64,000 nt of DNA from Firmicutes bacterium HGW-Firmicutes-16 (GTDB lineage Bacteria > Bacillota > Clostridia > Oscillospirales > Oscillospiraceae): NCBI GenBank assembly GCA_002841545.1, contig PGZZ01000002.1:124001-188000 (forward strand). Direction: 5' to 3'. Below are positions 16,948 to 23,987 of the stretch, one piece after another; the first letter of the stretch is position 1; every line of letters begins with the position of its first letter. The translations under genes and the position numbers were made by a program. Under the pieces are notes generated by a model that did no database searches, had not been told where the DNA came from, and was given only the letters and a program-made list of their open reading frames with translations.

Positions 16948-16978
16948 TTGACATATAAAGATTTTGTGCTATTATAAT
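16948..16978 (+). promoter_or_regulatory. Promoter of the TetR-ABC exporter operon
   Basis: TTGACA (16948-16953) and TATAAT (16973-16978) 19 bases apart, or ATTATA at 17 bases. Either -10 abuts or overlaps the palindromic operator. Confidence 0.75.
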
Positions 16979-17002
16979 GACCATAATGATCAATATGGTC
17001 AT
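16977..17002. promoter_or_regulatory. Palindromic operator before the TetR gene
   Basis: 26-bp inverted repeat with outer arms ATGACCAT (16977-16984) and ATGGTCAT (16995-17002); the ten-base centre is itself symmetric except for one mismatched pair. It begins inside the -10 region and covers the expected transcription start, so binding would block transcription. It is most simply the autorepressor site of the TetR protein encoded 22 bases downstream. Confidence 0.8.
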
Positions 17003-17023
17003 ATGGTATTGAGGTGAAATGAT

Positions 17024-17626
17024 ATGCCGAAAACATTTTCTGACAGTGAACGAGCCTATATTAAAGCTAGACTGATGGAGGAGGCCGAAAAGTGCCTTGA
17101 CCTGTTTGGAATCCGAAGGACGACGGTCGATGAGCTTGTAAAGAGAGTCAATATTCCGAAAGGGACGTTTTATCTTTTTTACGAGTCCAAGGAGCATCTG
17201 CTATTTGATGTGTTCTGCAAACTGCACGACGAAGTGCAGGAAAAAATGATGGACGATATCTCCGTTATGAAAGACGGCATAGACGCAGAAAAACTGACGG
17301 ACCTCATATTCAGGCTTTACAAATCGCTTGATGGTACTTATCTGCTGAAATTGATGACAAGCGGTGAACTGGAGCTGCTTTTTCGGAAGCTGCCGCCGGA
17401 GCTCTCAAAGCTTCATACCGATAAGGACGATTTCCGAGTGGAGGAGTTGGTAGCCATGGTTCCCAATATAAAAGCGGAAAATATCAGGGTTTTCAGCGCA
17501 GCCATACGGGGTATCTTCATTTCCCTGCTGCACAAGAAGGAAGTGGGCGAAGATGTATTCGACGAGGCGCTCCGTGTCATGATTAGGGGAGTCGTCATCC
17601 AAATGTTTGAAGGAGAAAAGCAATGA
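17024..17626 (+). CDS. TetR family transcriptional regulator
   Basis: 200 residues. N-terminal helix-turn-helix at about 10-55 with the TetR pattern CLDLFGIRRTTVDELVKRVNIPKGTFYLFYESKEHLLFDV; the C-terminal ligand-binding domain is not family-specific. It starts 22 bases after a palindromic operator and ends in an ATGA overlap with the ABC ATPase gene, so it probably represses its own operon until an exported compound binds. The ligand is unknown. Confidence 0.9.
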   Translation: MPKTFSDSERAYIKARLMEEAEKCLDLFGIRRTTVDELVKRVNIPKGTFYLFYESKEHLLFDVFCKLHDEVQEKMMDDISVMKDGIDAEKLTDLIFRLYKSLDGTYLLKLMTSGELELLFRKLPPELSKLHTDKDDFRVEELVAMVPNIKAENIRVFSAAIRGIFISLLHKKEVGEDVFDEALRVMIRGVVIQMFEGEKQ

Positions 17627-18468
17627 TAAGAGTTAATAATCTCTGCTTCAGCTACACAAAAAAACCGTTCATCGAGAACACGAATTTTGAGGTGGAATCA
17701 GGCGAAATATTCGGATTTCTGGGCCCTTCAGGCGCGGGAAAAAGCACACTGCAGAAGATATTGACAGGACTGATAACTAGTTACAGGGGCAGCGTCATTG
17801 TAAACGGTGAGGAAGTCAGGCGCCATGATAACGGCTTTTATGAAAATATCGGAGTCGACTTTGAATTTCCAAGTCTATATGAAAAGCTCACGGCGCGCGA
17901 AAACCTCAAATTTTTCGCTTCTCTCTATAATAAGCACCGTGATATTGATAAGCTGCTTTTAAGCGTCGGGCTTATTAACGACGCGGACAAAAAAGTCTCA
18001 GACTTTTCAAAGGGTATGAAGTCAAGACTAAATTTTATCAAGGCCCTGCTGCATGATCCACAGATTCTTTTCCTCGATGAACCGACTTCAGGGCTTGACC
18101 CGTCCAGTTCCCGTGTGATGAAGGACATCATTTTGGATGAGAAGACAAAGGGGAAAACCATAATCCTGACGACACACAACATGTATGACGCAACCGAGCT
18201 CTGCGACCGCGTCGCGTTCATTGTAGACGGGAAAATTAGGGCTCTCGATACGCCGCGCAGCCTTATCATGGGCAGGGGCGCGTCAAAGATTGCCTATACT
18301 TATTTGGATAACGGAAGGGAAGTTAGAACGGAAATCCCGCTGTGCAAAACCTCGGAGGACGAAACGCTTTCAAGACTTCTCCGTGAAAACCGGCTTTTGT
18401 CCATACATTCGGGCGAGCCGACGCTCAACGACATTTTTGTCGAGCTTACGGGGAGGCAGCTGCAATGA
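17623..18468 (+). CDS. ABC transporter ATP-binding protein (putative drug exporter)
   Basis: Cytoplasmic ATPase of an ABC-2 type exporter. 281 residues: Walker A GPSGAGKST near 33-41, signature FSKGMKSR (degenerate LSGGQ, usual in this subfamily), Walker B ILFLDEPTSGLDP, and switch His in TTHNMYDA; the C-terminal 60 residues extend beyond the ATPase core as in DrrA-type exporters. It is coupled by ATGA overlap to the regulator and to the following permease. The ATPase plus two small permeases resembles fluoroquinolone-type exporter sets; the substrate is not known. Confidence 0.9.
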   Translation: MIRVNNLCFSYTKKPFIENTNFEVESGEIFGFLGPSGAGKSTLQKILTGLITSYRGSVIVNGEEVRRHDNGFYENIGVDFEFPSLYEKLTARENLKFFASLYNKHRDIDKLLLSVGLINDADKKVSDFSKGMKSRLNFIKALLHDPQILFLDEPTSGLDPSSSRVMKDIILDEKTKGKTIILTTHNMYDATELCDRVAFIVDGKIRALDTPRSLIMGRGASKIAYTYLDNGREVRTEIPLCKTSEDETLSRLLRENRLLSIHSGEPTLNDIFVELTGRQLQ

Positions 18469-19148
18469 GAATTGGGAAGCTGCTCATGGGTGACGTCCAC
18501 TTCCAGTTCAAATACGGATTTTACTTTATTTATTTTCTCTTCACGATTCTGTATATCGGACTGCTTTTTGCGTTTCCCGAGTCGTGGAGACAAAAAGCGG
18601 CAATTCTGATGATTTTTTCTGACCCGGCCGCAATGGGCTTATATTTCATGGGTGCAATCGTTCTATTTGAAAAAAGCGAGCGAGTGCTGGACAGCATTGC
18701 CGTCTCACCGGTGAAGCCTTTGGAATATGTTCTGTCTAAGCTGTGTTCAATCGGAATTATATCAACCGTTGTGAGTCTTGCAATCGGTATTCCTGCCGGC
18801 ATTGTGACAAATCCGATTACTTTCATTTTAGGCGTTTTTCTTTGCTCATGCATGTTTTCAGCCGTTGGGCTGATTATCGCCTGTAAAACAACAACGCTCA
18901 ATCAGTTCGTCCTTGCAACCATCCCCGCAGAAATACTGATTAACATTCCCGCCATCATCTGGCTTTTCTGGTATAAAGAAAGCTGGCTTCTCATACATCC
19001 GGGGGTTAGCATGATAGTGCTTTGCGCCCAAAGCGGCGGAGCGTTTCCAGCGTTAATATTCCTGTTTTTGTGGACTGCGCTGTTTGTCTTTATCGCGTGC
19101 GGCGCTGTGAATAAAATGCTGAAATCAGTGGGAGGTGTAAAGCTATGA
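18465..19148 (+). CDS. ABC-2 type transporter permease, subunit 1
   Basis: 227-residue membrane protein with about six hydrophobic segments. It contains the stretch RVLDSIAVSPVKPLEYVLSKL, typical of ABC-2 permeases of the fluoroquinolone-exporter type. It overlaps both neighbours by four bases (ATGA), so its translation is coupled to the ATPase. It probably forms a heterodimer with the next permease. Confidence 0.85.
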   Translation: MRIGKLLMGDVHFQFKYGFYFIYFLFTILYIGLLFAFPESWRQKAAILMIFSDPAAMGLYFMGAIVLFEKSERVLDSIAVSPVKPLEYVLSKLCSIGIISTVVSLAIGIPAGIVTNPITFILGVFLCSCMFSAVGLIIACKTTTLNQFVLATIPAEILINIPAIIWLFWYKESWLLIHPGVSMIVLCAQSGGAFPALIFLFLWTALFVFIACGAVNKMLKSVGGVKL

Positions 19149-19858
19149 GGCCAATCTTCCGTTGCTTCGTTATGTTTTTGCGGCAGATATCAAAAGACGG
19201 CATGCTTTATGCGTCCTTAGCCGCCCCGCTGCTCGCCGGCTTTGCTTTCCGCTTCGGCATCCCGGCTGCCGAGGCCGCGCTCTGCGGATATTTCGGAAAG
19301 GCTGCAATCCTCTCCGAATACTATTTGCTGTTTGACCTGTTTCTCGCCGTCATGACGCCTTATATCGTCTGCTTTGTCTCATCTCTGGTAATGCTGACGG
19401 AATACGATGAAAATATGACCTCTTACATGGCTGTGACTCCAGTCGGCAAGCGTGGATATATTGTTTCACGGCTTGTGTTTCCTGCCGTAATTTCCATTTT
19501 TGCCTCCGTAATAATTATGATTATTTTCTCGCTGACCGTGTGGTCAGCACCGATACTGCTCATAACGTGCGCGCTTTCGAGCCTTCTGAGCATCGCTGTG
19601 TCGCTGCTGCTCGTGTCGTTTTCGCATAACCGCGTAGAAGGCATGGCACTAGGAAAGCTCACGGGAATTATTTTAATGGGGCTCCCGGTTCCGTTTTTCC
19701 TTTTTTCCGGCGTACAGTATTTGTTCTCAATTCTTCCATCCTTTTGGATCGCGAAGCTCAGCGTCGAAGATAACTATTTATATGCTATTCCCGCTCTGCT
19801 GACATCATTTTTATGGATGTGGGTGTTATACGGGCGCTTTGTAAAAAAGCTGTCATGA
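19145..19858 (+). CDS. ABC-2 type transporter permease, subunit 2
   Basis: 237-residue membrane protein with about six hydrophobic segments; a paralogue-like partner of the preceding permease, with the matching motif NMTSYMAVTPVGKRGYIVSRL after the second segment. Last gene of the TetR-regulated operon, 70 bases before a terminator. The substrate cannot be inferred from sequence. Confidence 0.85.
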   Translation: MRPIFRCFVMFLRQISKDGMLYASLAAPLLAGFAFRFGIPAAEAALCGYFGKAAILSEYYLLFDLFLAVMTPYIVCFVSSLVMLTEYDENMTSYMAVTPVGKRGYIVSRLVFPAVISIFASVIIMIIFSLTVWSAPILLITCALSSLLSIAVSLLLVSFSHNRVEGMALGKLTGIILMGLPVPFFLFSGVQYLFSILPSFWIAKLSVEDNYLYAIPALLTSFLWMWVLYGRFVKKLS

Positions 19859-19927
19859 GCCAAAGTTCTATTACCCATTCATAAAAACCAATTCTTAATA
19901 ATCTAGAAATCAAACTTTCCTAATAGA

Positions 19928-19960
19928 AAAAGCGCCGAAATCTTAAATTTCGGCGCTTTT
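19928..19960. terminator. Bidirectional terminator (ABC operon / tRNA-Arg)
   Basis: 14-bp perfect stem (19928-19941 and 19947-19960), CTTAA loop, A-run and T-run flanks. On the minus strand it starts at the last base of the CCA end of tRNA-Arg. Confidence 0.92.
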
Positions 19961-20036
19961 GGCATCCCCGGCGCGATTCGAACGCGCGACCTTCCGCTTA
20001 GGAGGCGGACGCTCTATCCTGCTGAGCTACGGAGAC
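19960..20036 (-). tRNA. tRNA-Arg (anticodon CCT)
   Basis: Cloverleaf on the minus strand: acceptor GTCTCCG pairs with CGGGGAT (one G-U), anticodon stem TCCGC/GCGGA with loop CTCCTAA, so anticodon CCT reading AGG; T arm GCGCG-TTCGAAT-CGCGC; discriminator G; CCA is encoded. 74 bases plus CCA. It has its own promoter and terminator. Confidence 0.96.
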
Positions 20037-20060
20037 ATATAGAATATTTGATACCTGCGT

Positions 20061-20089
20061 ATTCTAACTCAAAAACATTTCTATGTCAA
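20061..20089 (-). promoter_or_regulatory. Promoter of tRNA-Arg
   Basis: Minus strand: TTGACA (20084-20089), 17-base spacer, TAGAAT (20061-20066). The -35 box contains the stop codon of the truncated sigma-G gene. Confidence 0.88.
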
Positions 20090-20403
20090 GAAAACCTATT
20101 ACGACAACGGATAGTCATCGGGACGCCATAGGTCGAAAATCTGACCGGCTGATTGGTATCAAAATTATCTATGGCTTTGATTAGACCAATACAGCCGACC
20201 TGAAAAAGGTCATCTACATTTTCGCCGCGCGACGCAAATTTTTGTATGACAGATAGAACCAGTCTAAGATTTCCTGAGATTAATTTTTCTCTGGCTTCTT
20301 TGTCTCCTTTCTTTGATCGGAGCAAAAGCTCCATCGTTTCATCGTTTTTTAGTACTTTGAGTTTCGCTGTGTTAACACCGCAGATCTCAACCTTGTTCAG
20401 CAA
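20086..20403 (-). pseudogene. sigG: Truncated RNA polymerase sporulation sigma factor G
   Basis: Starts at TTG 20403 behind GGGAGGT and reads LLNKVEICGVNTAKL, the conserved sigma-G N terminus, then NLRLVLSVIQKF and GENVDDLFQVGCIGL (core-binding region 2), ending at [10 protein letters not shown] where family members continue with a DNA-binding helix. Instead the frame runs into unrelated RCRNRFS and stops, leaving 105 residues of about 255. Regions 2.4 to 4 are absent; tRNA-Arg and its promoter take their place. Retained residues are well conserved, so the loss is recent or the fragment is kept. An ATG at 20514 is in frame but has no ribosome binding site. Confidence 0.85.
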
Positions 20404-20486
20404 ATTAATTACCTCCCTAAGGCAAGGAGAGCCGAACACGATACGCCTCTTCCTTGATAAATTCGCGCCATATGATGGATATTGGA

Positions 20487-20513
20487 TAGTATTTCCCTGT
20501 TGTCTCTTATTCA
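20487..20513 (-). promoter_or_regulatory. Possible sigma-F/G-type promoter of the truncated sigma-G gene
   Basis: Minus strand TGAATA (20508-20513) and AATACTA (20487-20493) resemble forespore -35 and -10 boxes, but the 14-base gap is short. Low weight. Confidence 0.3.
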
Positions 20514-20534
20514 TTCGAAATTTAAAAAATCAAA

Positions 20535-20587
20535 TGTAAACCGCATACAGATAGGTGGTTGACAATAGACGGGCTGTGAGGTAAAAT
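20535..20587 (+). promoter_or_regulatory. BirA operator overlapping the birA-bioY promoter
   Basis: Inverted repeat TGTAAACC (20535-20542), 14-base spacer, GGTTGACA (20557-20564), matching the Firmicute biotin repressor box TTGTnAACC-N14/15-GGTTnACAA. The right half-site contains the -35 TTGACA (20559-20564), followed 17 bases later by TAAAAT (20582-20587). Binding of BirA with biotinyl-AMP should shut the promoter. Confidence 0.85.
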
Positions 20588-20619
20588 ATCGAAAAACCGT
20601 CTGTTTGAGGAGTGGTGAA

Positions 20620-21597
20620 TTGTCAACGAAGAACGACATTTTGGCTGTGCTGGAAAGTGAAAGAGCACGCTTTGTTTCAGGTCAAGAGCTTGCCGAAAAG
20701 CTGAATATATCAAGAACCGCCGTCTGGAAAGCTGTTAAGAGTCTGGAAGAGGGCGGACACAGGATAATCGCCGTCACAAACAATGGCTACAAACTTGCTC
20801 CGGACAGCAATTTGATGAGCGAGGAAGGCGTGCTCGCAAATCTTTCTCAAAAATATAAATCCTGTCCGATTACTGTGCTGGATATCACCGATTCGACGAA
20901 CACTCAGGCGAAGAAGCTCGCTTTGGACGGCGCAGGGCACGGTACGCTACTCCTCGCAGAGGAACAGACCGCCGGACGAGGCAGAAACGGAAAAAGCTTT
21001 TTCTCACCACGCGGAGTTGGACTATATATGAGCGTTATCCTCAAACCAGTTTTAGGCATGGAGGAACCGCAGATGATAACGATTGCGGCTGCGGTTGCGG
21101 TTTGCAAAGCTGTTGAAAAGCTAACGGACAAAAAGCCACGGATAAAGTGGGTCAACGATGTTTATCTGGACGGGAAAAAAGTCTGCGGAATACTGACGGA
21201 AGCAGCGACGGATTTTGAAAGCGGAGGCATCGAGAGTATCATAGTCGGCGTGGGTGTAGACTGCGCTACTAAGGAAGATAGCCTTCCTCAGGAGCTTCGC
21301 GGTATTGTCGGAACGCTCGGCGACGACGCTATATCACGCAACCGCCTTGCTGCGGAAATATTAGCAGGAATTCTGGATGGCTTTGATACGCTCGGCAGCG
21401 GAGAAATAATCGACGCATACAGGGCGCGTTCGCTAATGTTCGGAAAAGACATTAGCTTTATGCGCGGCAGCGAACGGCTTAACGCGAGAGTCACAGGGAT
21501 AAGCGATTCCGGCGGGCTGCTTGTACGTCTTACAATCGGTGAGAATATTGAGCTTCAAAGCGGCGAAGTCGCAATATTAAGCCTGACGAACGAATGA
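20620..21597 (+). CDS. birA: Biotin-protein ligase and biotin repressor BirA
   Basis: Bifunctional: attaches biotin to carboxylases and represses biotin genes. 325 residues: N-terminal winged helix at about 1-62 (SGQELAEKLNISRTAVWKAVKSLE), ligase domain at about 75-265 with STNTQAKK, the biotinyl-AMP loop EEQTAGRGRNGKSF and IKWVNDVYLDGKKVCGILTE, and a C-terminal SH3-like domain. Start is TTG 20620 seven bases after GAGGAG; an upstream TTG at 20605 lies before that site. The DNA-binding domain fits the BirA box in its own promoter. Confidence 0.95.
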   Translation: MSTKNDILAVLESERARFVSGQELAEKLNISRTAVWKAVKSLEEGGHRIIAVTNNGYKLAPDSNLMSEEGVLANLSQKYKSCPITVLDITDSTNTQAKKLALDGAGHGTLLLAEEQTAGRGRNGKSFFSPRGVGLYMSVILKPVLGMEEPQMITIAAAVAVCKAVEKLTDKKPRIKWVNDVYLDGKKVCGILTEAATDFESGGIESIIVGVGVDCATKEDSLPQELRGIVGTLGDDAISRNRLAAEILAGILDGFDTLGSGEIIDAYRARSLMFGKDISFMRGSERLNARVTGISDSGGLLVRLTIGENIELQSGEVAILSLTNE

Positions 21598-21613
21598 TAT
21601 TTAGGAGCGAAAT

Positions 21614-22180
21614 ATGCAAAAGAAAAAAATTATAGACGTCAGGGGAATGGTGCTCTGCGCGCTGTTTGCCACACTTATTGCTGTGGGAGCTTTTATCAAA
21701 ATCCCGATACCCTATGTTCCTATCACTCTCCAGTTTCTTTTCACGAATCTCGCAGGGCTCTTGCTCGGAAAGAGGAAGGGGCTAATCGCAGTATGTTTAT
21801 ATATTTTTATAGGACTTGCTGGAGTACCTGTATTCACGCAGGGCGGGGGACCCGCTTATATATTCCAGCCGACATTTGGCTATATCATTGGTTTCGCTCT
21901 TGGAACCTGGTTTGCGGGGCTGATTGCTGAGCATGGAACAAACAGTATTAAAACTTATATTATAGCGGGACTCTTAAACTTCGTTGCCATGTTTGCAATA
22001 GGGCTTATTCATTTGTATCTAATACTGAACTTCTATCTGTCAACTCCGACAGGAATTGTAAAGATTCTTTCAATAGGATTTCTGCCCTTCGCATTGGGGG
22101 ACGTTGTTCTCATCATAGTCTGCGCGATTCTCGCAAAAAGGCTGCGTCCATTCATTGAAAAAGGCAAAACTACGGCATAG
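21614..22180 (+). CDS. bioY: Biotin transporter BioY
   Basis: Membrane S-component that imports biotin, alone or with a shared ECF module. 188 residues with six hydrophobic segments; typical motifs PIPYVPITLQ, GLLLGKRKG, GLAGVPVFTQGGGPAYIFQPTFGYIIGF. It starts 16 bases after birA and shares its BirA-controlled promoter. No biotin synthesis genes are in the window, consistent with a biotin scavenger. Confidence 0.95.
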   Translation: MQKKKIIDVRGMVLCALFATLIAVGAFIKIPIPYVPITLQFLFTNLAGLLLGKRKGLIAVCLYIFIGLAGVPVFTQGGGPAYIFQPTFGYIIGFALGTWFAGLIAEHGTNSIKTYIIAGLLNFVAMFAIGLIHLYLILNFYLSTPTGIVKILSIGFLPFALGDVVLIIVCAILAKRLRPFIEKGKTTA

Positions 22181-22185
22181 TATTA

Positions 22186-22214
22186 TTGCATCCGTTCCTT
22201 GCGGAGTGTATAAT
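22186..22214 (+). promoter_or_regulatory. Promoter of the pepD-like gene
   Basis: TTGCAT (22186-22191), 17-base spacer, TATAAT (22209-22214), 26 bases before the ATG. Confidence 0.8.
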
Positions 22215-22240
22215 TATTGCCAATGAAAGGGTGGTAGAGC

Positions 22241-23674
22241 ATGACAGACGCGAAAAAAGTGTTTAATTATTTTGAAGAGATTTCCCGCATTCCGCGCGAG
22301 AGCGGCGACGAGAAGGCTATTGCCGCTTATCTTGTCGGGTTTGCAAAAGATAGGGGACTCGAAGTGTATAGCGACAGCCACAGCAATGTGATAATTAAAA
22401 AACCTTCGACGGTACCGAACTGCGCTTGCGCGCCGGTTATAATTCAGGGACATACCGATATGGTCTATGTCCGTGATGATAACTGCAAAATAGCCTATGA
22501 GGACGGCATCGGTCTGATATATAAAGACGGCTGGCTCATGGCGGACGGCACGACCTTGGGAGCAGACGATGGCATAGCCGTTGCTTACGCTCTTGCCCTG
22601 CTCGATACAGACGATATCGTTTATCCCGACCTCGAAGCGGTTTTCACAACCGGCGAGGAAATCGGCTGCCTTGGCGTTGGTGAGCTAGACTTTGGGCTTC
22701 TCAAGGGTAAATACGTTATTAATCTCGATACCGAGGAGGAGGGCGTTTTCTTCACAAGCTGCGCCGGGGCCTTCAGGAATAATCTAAGCATTACAATTGA
22801 GCGCGAAACCGTTTCCGGACATTGCCCGCTGACTGTCAAAATATATGGGCTCCTAGGCGGTCATTCCGGCGGCGATATACATCTTGGAAAAGCGAACGGA
22901 ATCATGCTCATGTCAAGGATTCTATCCGAACTGGGGGATAAGGTTCGTATCTCGTCACTTGAGGCCGTAGGAAAGACAAACGCGATTTCGACGAATGCGA
23001 CTGCGGAGCTGTTCGTGGAAAAAGCCGAGCTTGAGGGCGTTGAAAACCTCATAAAACAGCTTCAAAGTGATTTCAGACATGAATACGGAAACAGAGACAA
23101 TGTGAGCGTTGAACTTTCTAGCGGAGACATTAGGGATGGAGTTTGCTACACCTGTGAGTCGCAGAAACGTATTGTATCGGCGCTGAGCTTACTTCCAAAC
23201 GGTGTTCTCGGCATGAGCTTTGAGATTGCCGATTTGGTTGAAAGCTCCTCAAATCCGGGATTTATCGAACAAAAGGATAATGAGCTAATAATTCATTCTC
23301 TGGCGAGAAGTTCGGTAGGCAGCCGCAAAACAGAGGCGAAAGAAAAATTCGCCGCAATTGCAGCCTTAACAGGCGGAGCGAGCGTTTGCTCCGCGGAATA
23401 CCCCCAATGGGAGTACAGGGCAAAATCTCCTTTGCGTGAGCTTGCGATGGAGACCTACAAAGAGCTTTTCAAAATAGAAGCGAAGGCTCTGGCAATACAC
23501 GCGGGGCTGGAGTGCGGATTCTTTGACAAGATGCTTGAATCGGTTGACATAATATCATATGGGCCTGAGCTTCAGGACATCCATACTCCCAAGGAGAGAG
23601 CCGACATCGCATCAATTGAGCGAATCTGGACACTGACCCTAAGTATACTGGAAAAGCTTGCTAGACAGGCATAA
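22241..23674 (+). CDS. pepD: Aminoacyl-histidine dipeptidase (M20 family, PepD)
   Basis: Cytosolic zinc dipeptidase of the M20 PepD type. 477 residues; metal ligands visible in IIQGHTDMVYV, LGADDGIAVAYAL, TTGEEIGCLG and NLDTEEEG, with dimerisation-domain motif GGHSGGDIHLG and the last ligand in IHAGLECGFF near the C terminus. ATG 22241 follows AAAGGGTGG. It has its own promoter and ends in a strong hairpin. Confidence 0.93.
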   Translation: MTDAKKVFNYFEEISRIPRESGDEKAIAAYLVGFAKDRGLEVYSDSHSNVIIKKPSTVPNCACAPVIIQGHTDMVYVRDDNCKIAYEDGIGLIYKDGWLMADGTTLGADDGIAVAYALALLDTDDIVYPDLEAVFTTGEEIGCLGVGELDFGLLKGKYVINLDTEEEGVFFTSCAGAFRNNLSITIERETVSGHCPLTVKIYGLLGGHSGGDIHLGKANGIMLMSRILSELGDKVRISSLEAVGKTNAISTNATAELFVEKAELEGVENLIKQLQSDFRHEYGNRDNVSVELSSGDIRDGVCYTCESQKRIVSALSLLPNGVLGMSFEIADLVESSSNPGFIEQKDNELIIHSLARSSVGSRKTEAKEKFAAIAALTGGASVCSAEYPQWEYRAKSPLRELAMETYKELFKIEAKALAIHAGLECGFFDKMLESVDIISYGPELQDIHTPKERADIASIERIWTLTLSILEKLARQA

Positions 23675-23689
23675 TAGCTTATAATCAAG

Positions 23690-23721
23690 CAGTGGCAGGA
23701 CATTCTAATGTTCTGCCACTG
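23690..23721 (+). terminator. Hairpin after pepD
   Basis: 14-bp stem (23690-23703 and 23708-23721, one G-U) with loop TCTA, 15 bases after the stop. No T-run follows, so it may stabilise or process the 3' end instead of acting as a classical terminator. Confidence 0.6.
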
Positions 23722-23860
23722 AGCCATCAGAAAGGTTAACATAATACTACCTTTAAGACCGCACATAGCTGATAAAGGGGAAACAACGATAAAAAGTCCT
23801 GTGATTTACATAAAAAATTGAAAACATCAACGAAAAAGGCTGTCCATATTGAAAAATATG
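23722..23860. other. AT-rich spacer with no recognised feature
   Basis: No open frame, repeat or convincing promoter seen between the pepD hairpin and the extended -10 box at 23861. Confidence 0.5.
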
Positions 23861-23958
23861 TGTTACAATAACAAATTGTCGGACTATGCGTATTTGCAGA
23901 TGTGATACGTTGCTTCCGGCGGATTTCAAAATTAAAGGAACGAAAGCTCCTTTTTTCT
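23861..23958 (+). ncRNA. Candidate structured leader or small RNA before the exonuclease gene
   Basis: Extended -10 TGTTACAAT (23861-23869) would start RNA near 23876. The RNA can form P1 GTCGGA (23878-23883) with TCCGGC (23915-23920, one G-U), enclosing P2 GCGTAT/ATACGT (one G-U), then a terminator-like AAAGGA/TCCTTT hairpin with a T-run at about 23934-23957. It is about 80 bases long. It matches no riboswitch class I can recall. It could be an attenuating leader for the next gene or a free small RNA. Confidence 0.45.
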
Positions 23959-23987
23959 TATAAAAACCGAAGGGAATGGTTTAATTA

